From positions 1-64,000 of the forward strand of contig JAFXPO010000047.1 in assembly GCA_017527825.1 (NCBI GenBank): a stretch of DNA of 64,000 nucleotides, written 5' to 3'. The notes under the pieces were generated by a model. It was not told the origin of the DNA. It worked only from the letters and a program-made list of their open reading frames with translations, and ran no database searches. Shown here piece after piece: positions 53,277-59,364 of the stretch; the first letter of the stretch is position 1, and the number at the start of each line of letters is the position of its first letter. The position numbers were made by a program, and so were the translations under genes. Source of the DNA: Oscillospiraceae bacterium (GTDB lineage Bacteria > Bacillota > Clostridia > Oscillospirales > Oscillospiraceae).

Positions 53277-53888
53277 TCAGTTTGATGTTACCGCTGCGTG
53301 CTGCCGTCCCTCATGGTCGAGAGTATACTCCCCATCGAGCAAAATCCCGGAGATCGGCACCACCTCATACCCCTCCTGCTTCACCCAGCGCAGAATCTCC
53401 GGCAGCGCCTCCGGCGTATGCTCTCCGGCGTTGTGAAACAGCACGATGGAGCCAGGCTGCACCTTCCCTGTCACGCGCTTGGTGATCTCCGCCGCCGAGA
53501 TGCCCTTCCAGTCCAGACTGTCCACATCCCACTGGATCGGCTCCATGCCGATGGAGCGGATGGCGGAGATGACGTGGTCGTCGTATTCGCCAAACGGGCA
53601 GCGGATCAGCGTCGGGCGCACGCCGGTGAGTCCTTCGATGGCGTCGTTGCACTTGTTCACGTCCGCCACGATCTGATCGGCGGTCAGCGAATTGTAATGG
53701 TCATGCTTGCTGGAGTGATTCATCAGCTCGTGTCCATGGGCGACGATCGCCTTTGCCGTGTCCGGGTATTGCTCCGCCCACGCACTGACCACAAAGAACG
53801 TCGTCTTAACGTTGTACTCATCCAATACGTCCAGAATCTTCTGCGTGTTGTCCGCGCCCCAGGGAGACGGAAGCGTGCGGCAAGCCAT
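53277..53888 (-). CDS. pdaB: PdaB-like polysaccharide deacetylase, C-terminal part of an interrupted gene
   Basis: An open frame of 203 codons whose last 192 residues (from ADNTQKILDVLDEYNVKTTFFVV) are the bulk of a NodB-fold deacetylase: metal motif NHSSKHDHY, RCPFGEYDD, WDVDSLDWKG and LFHNAGEHTPEALPEIL. The fold's first strand and catalytic FDxxWG motif are missing. The first 11 codons (MACRTLPSPWG) come from the inserted element. The missing start is at 59107-59300; joining at the shared TGGGG gives a continuous 257-residue protein, the size of Bacillus subtilis PdaB (254), a deacetylase needed for spore integrity. As it stands this half lacks a signal segment and the catalytic Asp and should be inactive. 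Confidence 0.88.
   Translation of the reverse strand: MACRTLPSPWGADNTQKILDVLDEYNVKTTFFVVSAWAEQYPDTAKAIVAHGHELMNHSSKHDHYNSLTADQIVADVNKCNDAIEGLTGVRPTLIRCPFGEYDDHVISAIRSIGMEPIQWDVDSLDWKGISAAEITKRVTGKVQPGSIVLFHNAGEHTPEALPEILRWVKQEGYEVVPISGILLDGEYTLDHEGRQHAAVTSN
53857..53861 (+). repeat. attL/attR core copy, left end of element
   Basis: CCCCA (TGGGG on the pdaB strand), inside the Trp-Gly codons, identical to 59107-59111. It marks the left crossover point of the inserted element. Confidence 0.7.
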
Positions 53889-53905
53889 TTTACCGTGTCT
53901 GACTC

Positions 53906-53934
53906 TTGAAAAAGCGGCTTGTCAATGGTATAAT
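53906..53934 (+). promoter_or_regulatory. Sigma-A promoter of the element's cargo operon
   Basis: TTGAAA (53906-53911), a 17-base spacer and a perfect TATAAT (53929-53934), just inside the left end of the element. In the excised circle the recombinase reading frame would run through it. Confidence 0.75.
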
Positions 53935-54019
53935 GCATACTGGTGATAAAGAACCCCATCGAATCACATCGAAATCAGATCGTTATGATACGCGAACTGA
54001 AAAAGGAGAGGAGAAACCT

Positions 54020-56797
54020 ATGGCTCAATTGACCCGCGACGAGAAGATCTTTAAGCTCGGAAAGATCATCACAGACCGCAAGGAAATCCTGCTCGGTCTT
54101 GAAAAGATGTCGACAGACTCCCCCGAATACTGGGGCATCGACTGCGGCTTGCAGTACGCCGAACGGCGCTATGGCAAGGACATCGCGGACGACTGTCTCG
54201 ATCTCGCGCTCAAGATGGGAAAGCGCAAGCCCAAGACCTTCGCGCAGCTTCAAAAGCTCAGCGGTCTTGACTCCATTCGTCTGGAAAAGGTGCTGGAGGC
54301 GCTATGTCAGGCAAGTCTGGTCGAATGGCACTTTGAAAACCTTGACGGTAAGAATCCCGCGCACGAGAAGCGCTGGGTGCTGGACATGTTTGTCCCCGGC
54401 AGCGCCGAAATCATGGTCATGCGGCCGGAGATTTCCCCCGTCACGCCGCAGGTCGTCGATTTCTTTGAGCGCATGACCTATCTGCCGCTCGCCGGCATCA
54501 CCCAGATGGTGCCTCCCGGAGGCGGCGGCATCGGCATGCACGTCATCCCCGTCGAGCAGGCGATCCCCGCCAACTGCGAATCTCTTGACATTGAGCATAT
54601 TTCCCACTGGCTCAAGAAATATGAGGGTCACATCGGCGTCGGCATCTGCTCCTGCCGCAAGCAGCAGCGCATCCGCGGTGAAGGCTCCGGCGACATCGAG
54701 CAGTACTGGTGTATCGGCGTCGGCGACTTCGCGGACTACTGCCGCGAGACCGGCATGGGTCACGACATCAGCTACGAGGAAGCCATGGACATCCTCCGCA
54801 AGGCGGAGGAGAAGGGCTACGTCCACCAGATCACCAACATCGACGGCGAGAATAAGATTTTCGGTCTTTGCAACTGCGCGGTGGGTATCTGCAACGCGCT
54901 TCGCACCTCTCAGCTGTTCAATACGCCCAACATGTCCCGCTCCGCCTACACCGCGGACGTGAACCCCGAAAACTGCGTCGCCTGCGGCAAATGCGTCGAA
55001 GTCTGCCCCGCCGGCGCGGTGCGTCTCGGTCAGAAGCTCTGCACCAAGGAAGGTCCCATCGAGTATCCCAAGCAGGAGCTGCCCACCAACAACGTCTGGG
55101 GCGAGGACAAGTGGAACTGGAACTACAAGAACGAAAACGGCGTCATCCAGACCTGGCCCACCGGCACCGCCCCGTGCAAGACCGCATGTCCGCTGCACAT
55201 CTCCATTCAGGGCTATATCAAAATGGCGAGCGAGGGCAAGTACCGTGAGGCGCTGGAGCTGATCAAGCGCGACAATCCCTTCCCCGCCGTCTGCGGCGCC
55301 ATCTGCCGCAAGTACTGCGAGGATGAGTGCACCCGCGGCACCATCGACGAGGCGCTCGCCATCGACGACATCAAGCAGTTCATCGCCGCGCAGGACCTCA
55401 ACGCGGAGCATCGCTACGTCCCGCCCATGGTCTCCACCACCCGCGAGCACTTCGACCAGAAAATCGCCATCATCGGCTCCGGTCCCGCGGGTCTCGCCTG
55501 CGCGTACTTCCTCGCCATTGAGGGTTACTATCCCACCGTGTTTGAGAAGGACGACGTTCCCGGCGGCATGATGGTCACCGGCATCCCCAACTTCCGTCTG
55601 GAGAAGGACGTCGTCAACGCCGAGATCGAGATTCTCAAGGAGATGGGCGTGCAGTTCAAGTGCGGCGTTGAGGTCGGCAAGGACGTCACCATTCAGCAGC
55701 TGCGCGACGAGGGCTACAAAGGCTTCTTCGTCGGCATCGGTCTTCAGTACGGCGGCAAGCTGGGCATCCCCGGCGAGGACGCGGCGAACGTCATGTCCGG
55801 CGTGGACTACATCAAGACGGTCAACGCCGGCAAGGCGAAGAAGCTCAGCGGCAACGTGGTCGTCATCGGCGGCGGCAACATCGGCGCGGACGTGGCGCGC
55901 ACCGCCATCCGTCAGGGCGCCAAGAGCGTCAACCTCTACTGCCTTGAAGCCTATGAGGACATGCCCATGGGCGAGGAGGATCAGGAGCTGTGCAAGGCGG
56001 ACGGCGTCGTGATCCACGACGGCTGGGGTCAGACCGAGATCGAGGTCAAGGACGGCAAGTGCGCCGGCATCCGGTTCCACAAGTGCGTCAGCGTCAAGAA
56101 CGCCGAGGGACGGTTTGATCCGAAGTTTGACGACAGTGAAACCACCTCCGAAAAGTGCACCACCGTCCTCTACTGCATCGGTCAGAAGGCGGACTGGAAG
56201 GAGCTACTGGCGGGCACCAAGGTCGAGTTCAACCGCAATGGCACCGCGAAAGCCGATCCCGTTACGCTCCAGACCGCCGAACCCGACATCTTCGTCGGCG
56301 GCGACGCGTACTCCGGTCAGAAATTCGTGGTGGACGCGCTGGCGATGGGGCGCGAGGGCGCTGTGTCCCTGCACCGCTTCGTCAACGAGGGACAGTCCCT
56401 CACCATTCACCGCAACACCCGCCACTTCACCGCCCTCAACAAGGACGATATCGTCCTCTCGCCCGATCAGTTCAAGAAGCCCAAACGCGCCGTCAAGGGC
56501 TTTGACCCGGCAAAGGTTCGCACCATGAGCGACGAGCGCCTGATCCTCACCGAGGAACAGATCAAGAGCGAGGCTTCCCGCTGCCTGAGCTGCGGGCGCA
56601 GCGTGGTGGACACCAACAAGTGCCTCGGCTGCGGCATGTGCACCGTTCAGTGCAAGTTCGACGCCATCCACCTCGTGCGCAACATGGGCGACGCGTATTC
56701 CAGGATGGTTCCCGCCGAGGACAAGTTCAAGGCGATCGGCGCCTACCTGCCCAAGCGCGGCATCAAGATCGTGCGCAAGAAAGCGTCTGCCAGGTAA
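54020..56797 (+). CDS. Fe-S flavoprotein, GltD-like NAD(P)H oxidoreductase with ferredoxin domains
   Basis: A 925-residue cytoplasmic redox protein. N-terminal part (1-330): a helical region, then CSCRKQ and WCIGVGDF segments and a ferredoxin motif CVACGKCVEVCPAG at about residue 318. Middle: GltD-like Fe-S entry domain (CKTACPLHISIQGYIKMA; VCGAICRKYCEDECTR), FAD loop IIGSGPAGLACAYFL at about 482 and NAD(P) loop VIGGGNIGADVARTA at about 613. C-terminus: a second ferredoxin domain (CLSCGRS, then CLGCGMCTVQC near 868). It probably transfers electrons between NAD(P)H and ferredoxin or another partner. SD GGAGAGGAG is upstream of the ATG at 54020. First cargo gene of the element, three bases before hypA. 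Confidence 0.87.
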   Translation: MAQLTRDEKIFKLGKIITDRKEILLGLEKMSTDSPEYWGIDCGLQYAERRYGKDIADDCLDLALKMGKRKPKTFAQLQKLSGLDSIRLEKVLEALCQASLVEWHFENLDGKNPAHEKRWVLDMFVPGSAEIMVMRPEISPVTPQVVDFFERMTYLPLAGITQMVPPGGGGIGMHVIPVEQAIPANCESLDIEHISHWLKKYEGHIGVGICSCRKQQRIRGEGSGDIEQYWCIGVGDFADYCRETGMGHDISYEEAMDILRKAEEKGYVHQITNIDGENKIFGLCNCAVGICNALRTSQLFNTPNMSRSAYTADVNPENCVACGKCVEVCPAGAVRLGQKLCTKEGPIEYPKQELPTNNVWGEDKWNWNYKNENGVIQTWPTGTAPCKTACPLHISIQGYIKMASEGKYREALELIKRDNPFPAVCGAICRKYCEDECTRGTIDEALAIDDIKQFIAAQDLNAEHRYVPPMVSTTREHFDQKIAIIGSGPAGLACAYFLAIEGYYPTVFEKDDVPGGMMVTGIPNFRLEKDVVNAEIEILKEMGVQFKCGVEVGKDVTIQQLRDEGYKGFFVGIGLQYGGKLGIPGEDAANVMSGVDYIKTVNAGKAKKLSGNVVVIGGGNIGADVARTAIRQGAKSVNLYCLEAYEDMPMGEEDQELCKADGVVIHDGWGQTEIEVKDGKCAGIRFHKCVSVKNAEGRFDPKFDDSETTSEKCTTVLYCIGQKADWKELLAGTKVEFNRNGTAKADPVTLQTAEPDIFVGGDAYSGQKFVVDALAMGREGAVSLHRFVNEGQSLTIHRNTRHFTALNKDDIVLSPDQFKKPKRAVKGFDPAKVRTMSDERLILTEEQIKSEASRCLSCGRSVVDTNKCLGCGMCTVQCKFDAIHLVRNMGDAYSRMVPAEDKFKAIGAYLPKRGIKIVRKKASAR

Positions 56798-56800
56798 ACG

Positions 56801-57190
56801 ATGCACGAACTTGGTTTAGTCAACTATGTGGTCAAGCAGGTCACCAAGATCGCGGAGGAGAACAAGGTTCAGAAAATCTCCTCCGTGACGCTGGAATTCG
56901 GCGAGGTCTCCGGCATCGTGACGTCATACCTCTACGACTATTGGAACTGGTACACGAAGAAGTTCCCGCTCTTTGACGGCGCAAAGCTCCAGTGCGAGAC
57001 CATCCCCGCCATCACCTGGTGCGACGACTGCAAAACCACCTATCCCACGGTGCAGTACGGCAAGACCTGTCCCCACTGCGGCAGCGGCAACACATGGCTG
57101 CAACAGGGGAACGAAATGAACATCAAGCAAATCGAGGTCGAAGACCTTGAAGAAGAGGAGGCTGCTCATGACGAATCAGGAAATGCGTGA
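56801..57190 (+). CDS. hypA: Hydrogenase maturation nickel chaperone HypA
   Basis: A 129-residue protein. MHELGLV gives the nickel-binding His2, and the zinc site is CDDC (C74, C77) and CPHC (C90, C93). HypA delivers nickel to [NiFe] hydrogenases or urease with HypB. The acidic C-terminus (EVEDLEEEEAAHDESGNA) is longer than usual. No nickel enzyme is in the window and the nearby hydrogenase is [FeFe], so its client is elsewhere or the protein has another role. It starts three bases after the flavoprotein gene and overlaps the next gene by 23 bases. Confidence 0.9.
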   Translation: MHELGLVNYVVKQVTKIAEENKVQKISSVTLEFGEVSGIVTSYLYDYWNWYTKKFPLFDGAKLQCETIPAITWCDDCKTTYPTVQYGKTCPHCGSGNTWLQQGNEMNIKQIEVEDLEEEEAAHDESGNA

Positions 57191-57353
57191 GATCAAGGAA
57201 CGCCTTGGCATCATCGATTTCAAGATCAACTACAAAACCGGCGTTCACTATGGCGTGATCGAGGATTTCTTCTCCGGCAAGACGGACGAGCTCGACCCGA
57301 AGGATCGCCAGCGGATCGAGGCAATGCTGAAAGCAGAAGTAAAGAAGGGCTGA
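57168..57353 (+). CDS. Small conserved-looking protein after hypA
   Basis: A 61-residue soluble, charged protein (MTNQEMREIKERLGIIDFKI...). I do not recognise it. It has a good ribosome-binding site (GAGGAGG 6 bases before the ATG), overlaps the end of hypA, and is followed directly by a strong terminator, so it is very likely a real, co-expressed gene of the cargo operon. It has no Cys residues, so it is not a ferredoxin. Confidence 0.65.
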   Translation: MTNQEMREIKERLGIIDFKINYKTGVHYGVIEDFFSGKTDELDPKDRQRIEAMLKAEVKKG

Positions 57354-57362
57354 CAATACATC

Positions 57363-57397
57363 AAAACACCGGGCTGAACCCTCAGCCCGGTGTTTTT
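57363..57397 (+). terminator. Terminator of the element's cargo operon
   Basis: A stem of about 15 bp built on ACACCGGGCTGA/TCAGCCCGGTGT with a 4-base loop, followed by TTTTT, 7 bases after the 61-residue gene. Confidence 0.9.
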
Positions 57398-57470
57398 CCG
57401 CGTTTCAAGGCATGTCTGCCGCCGCTCCCGCATAGAAATGGACAAGAACACGGACAGGGAGGATCGACGC

Positions 57471-57581
57471 ATGGCAGAGAAAGCGGATGCAACCGCGTCC
57501 TACACCGTAGAGCGCATCTTCATCGGCTGCCGGACAGCAGAGGAAGCCGCGGCGGACATCATCAAAGCGCATGTCTCCTGA
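57471..57581 (+). CDS. 36-residue companion protein of the serine recombinase
   Basis: MAEKADATASYTVERIFIGC... followed by RTAEEAAADIIKAHVS. Short proteins with a YTVxRIFxGxR pattern commonly precede serine recombinases in clostridial elements. GGGAGGA lies 8 bases before the ATG, and it overlaps the recombinase start by 11 bases, so translation is coupled. The role is unknown; an accessory or directionality factor is one possibility. In-frame starts further upstream have poorer ribosome-binding sites. Confidence 0.65.
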   Translation: MAEKADATASYTVERIFIGCRTAEEAAADIIKAHVS

Positions 57582-59145
57582 GAGCATCCGCCGGACGGCG
57601 GCGTATTGCCGCCTGTCCCGCGAGGACGGGGATAAGCCCGAGAGCGACAGCATCCTGCACCAGCAGTATATCATCGAGGACTATTGCAGCCGGCATCCGG
57701 GCTTTCGCATCGTCGGCGTATACGCGGACGACGGCGCGACAGGCACAAATTTCAACCGGGATCAGTTTCGGCGCATGCTCGCCGACATTGAGGCGGGGAA
57801 GATCGACTGCGTCATCGTGAAGGACCTCTCCCGCTTCGGAAGGGATTACATTGACACGGGCTATTATCTGGAACGCTACTTTCCCGAAAAAGGGGTGCGG
57901 TTCATCGCCATAGGCGACGGTGTGGACAGCGACAATGGTCCCTACGACATGCTCCTGCCGCTCAAGAACGTATTCAACGCGCAGTATGCCAAGGACATCT
58001 CCGGCAAGGTGCGCAGCGCGTTCAAAACAAAGCAGAGCCGGGGCGAATTCTGCGGAGCGTTTGCCTGTTACGGCTACCTCAAAGACCCCGAAAACAAAAA
58101 CCATCTCATCGTTGACCCTGTTGCGGCGGAGGTGGTGCGGCGCGTCTTTCGCATGGCGGCGGACGGCGTCGGGCAGGTCAGCATCGCGAAAGCGCTCAAC
58201 GCCGACCGCATCCCCTGCCCCAGCGATTACAAACGCATGATGGGTATGAAGTACACCAACGGAAGACGTTTGGCGAAAACCTGCTGCTGGACGTATTCCA
58301 CCATCCACAAAATGCTGCGCAACGAGCTGTACACCGGAACCATGGTGTCAAACCGCTCGGTTCGCCCGTCGATGCACAGCAGGGCGACGGCGGCGGACAA
58401 AAGCGACTGGATCGTCGTTCCCGGAACGCATGAACCCGTGGTGTCCCGCGAGCTGTGGGACGCAGTACAGGCGGTGATCGCGCGGAACGCGCGGGCGATC
58501 GATTTCCGAGGGAATGTCGGGCTGTTTGCGGGCTTTTTGCGCTGCGGCGACTGCGGACGCTCGTTGACCAAAACGACATGGCGGGGCAGAACGGTCTATT
58601 CCTGCGGCTCCTATCACCGTTACGGCGCCTCCGTCTGCACCAGCCACTACATCCGCGAGGAGGTGCTCTGCGCCATTGTGCTGAGCGATCTGAACCGGTT
58701 TTTCGCGCAGGTCGGGGACTGGAAGGCTCTGGCGGAGCGGAGCGAGCGGCATGCCCCGTCGGCGGAGCGTGGTCAGCGTCTGCAAGCAGCGCTTGAGCGC
58801 ATCCGGCGGCTCAAGCAGGGCGTGTACGAGGATTATCGGGACAAGCTGCTGAGCAAAGAGGACTATTTGCGCTATCAGGCGGATTATGCCGCGCAGGAAG
58901 AAGCGCTGATCCGACAATTGGAGGCGCAGCCTGAAGGCGCGGCGTCCGTCCATCCATGGGCAGCGTCGCTTTTCGCGCACGGCGGATTGACGGAACTCGA
59001 CCGCACGACCCTCGCTCAGGCGGTGGAAGTCATCCGCGTGTTTGAGGGGAAGCGTATCGAGATCACCTACCGCTTTTCCGAGCCGTGTCACCGCATCACG
59101 CCGTCACCCCATGCCGCGTCGAAGGAGATGGCGCAGACCTTCTGA
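57571..59145 (+). CDS. Large serine recombinase (site-specific integrase/excisionase)
   Basis: A 524-residue protein. The resolvase catalytic domain starts with RRTAAYCRLSREDGD, nucleophile Ser16, and contains VIVKDLSRFGRDYIDTGYYLE. A recombinase DNA-binding domain (about 165-290; GYLKDPENKNHLIVDPVAAEVVRRVF) and a zinc ribbon (CGDCGRSL...YSCGSYHRYGASVC, about 322-355) follow, then a coiled coil (380-450). It is adjacent to the right att site, like other integrases. Its last 11 codons, from HAASKEM, are read from the pdaB DNA outside the element; in the excised circle the frame would instead run into the left end and gain a 28-residue tail ending WYNAYW. No good SD is visible; translation is probably coupled to the 36-residue protein. 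Confidence 0.95.
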   Translation: MSPESIRRTAAYCRLSREDGDKPESDSILHQQYIIEDYCSRHPGFRIVGVYADDGATGTNFNRDQFRRMLADIEAGKIDCVIVKDLSRFGRDYIDTGYYLERYFPEKGVRFIAIGDGVDSDNGPYDMLLPLKNVFNAQYAKDISGKVRSAFKTKQSRGEFCGAFACYGYLKDPENKNHLIVDPVAAEVVRRVFRMAADGVGQVSIAKALNADRIPCPSDYKRMMGMKYTNGRRLAKTCCWTYSTIHKMLRNELYTGTMVSNRSVRPSMHSRATAADKSDWIVVPGTHEPVVSRELWDAVQAVIARNARAIDFRGNVGLFAGFLRCGDCGRSLTKTTWRGRTVYSCGSYHRYGASVCTSHYIREEVLCAIVLSDLNRFFAQVGDWKALAERSERHAPSAERGQRLQAALERIRRLKQGVYEDYRDKLLSKEDYLRYQADYAAQEEALIRQLEAQPEGAASVHPWAASLFAHGGLTELDRTTLAQAVEVIRVFEGKRIEITYRFSEPCHRITPSPHAASKEMAQTF

Positions 59146-59300
59146 TCCCGCTCCACACAGTAGATCGGGAGCTGGCGCTGCGTCGCCGAGGCAGTCACCG
59201 CCGCGGGCATCTGCACCGCCGCGAAGATGGCGGCACTGAGAAGCGCCGCGCCCAACAGCGCAACATGCCGCCGTTTTAGGATCAAGCAATGAAATGACAT
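59088..59300 (-). CDS. pdaB: PdaB-like deacetylase, N-terminal part of the interrupted gene
   Basis: A 70-residue frame: basic N-terminus, one membrane/signal segment (residues 12-32), then LPIYCVERDQKVCAISFDAAWG, the first strand and catalytic FDxxWG motif of PdaB-type deacetylases. After residue 65 it reads five foreign codons (DGVMR) and stops in the element. Spliced at TGGGG to 53856 it continues correctly with ADNTQK. The ATG lies 7 bases after AGGAGGG, but this SD is the 3' arm of the glgA terminator hairpin. Confidence 0.85.
   Translation of the reverse strand: MSFHCLILKRRHVALLGAALLSAAIFAAVQMPAAVTASATQRQLPIYCVERDQKVCAISFDAAWGDGVMR
59107..59111 (+). repeat. attL/attR core copy, right end of element
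   Basis: CCCCA, identical to 53857-53861 and at the same codon position of pdaB. It marks the right crossover point, 32 bases before the recombinase stop codon. Confidence 0.7.
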
Positions 59301-59307
59301 AAAAAAA

Positions 59308-59345
59308 CCCTCCTGTCGTCTTTTTGCAAAGACTATGCAGGAGGG
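59308..59345 (-). terminator. glgA terminator that also holds the pdaB ribosome-binding site
   Basis: On the minus strand CCCTCCTG pairs with CAGGAGGG, with an inner GTCTTT/AAAGAC helix, followed by seven T and then directly the pdaB ATG. The 3' arm CAGGAGGG is the pdaB Shine-Dalgarno, so the hairpin both ends glgA transcripts and hides the pdaB start in any read-through RNA. Confidence 0.8.
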
Positions 59346-59364
59346 CTTGTTTTCTATGCGGTTG

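Larger units (their letters stand above)
53857..59111 (+). mobile_element. 5.25-kb serine-recombinase element inserted in pdaB (skin-like)
   Basis: The element is bounded by direct CCCCA repeats, and its removal (5250 bp) restores an in-frame pdaB with the canonical SFDAAWGADNT motif. Contents, all on the plus strand: promoter (53906-53934), 925-residue Fe-S flavoprotein, hypA, a 61-residue protein, a terminator, a 36-residue protein and a large serine recombinase at the right edge. The rebuilt attP is an imperfect palindrome (CCGTC-A-CCC and GGG-A-GACGG arms) centred on CA in the core, as expected for serine integrases. Such elements interrupt other sporulation genes (sigK skin, spoVFB, spsM) and are excised in the mother cell. 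Whether this one is excised is not shown. Confidence 0.85.

Noticed and set aside
53758-53946. 62-codon plus-strand frame across the left end of the element
   Set aside because: Not a gene in the integrated state. Its downstream part is the predicted recombinase tail in the excised circle and is described there.
54302-56080. 592-codon antisense frame over the Fe-S flavoprotein
   Set aside because: Shadow of a gene with clear FAD, NAD and ferredoxin motifs on the plus strand.
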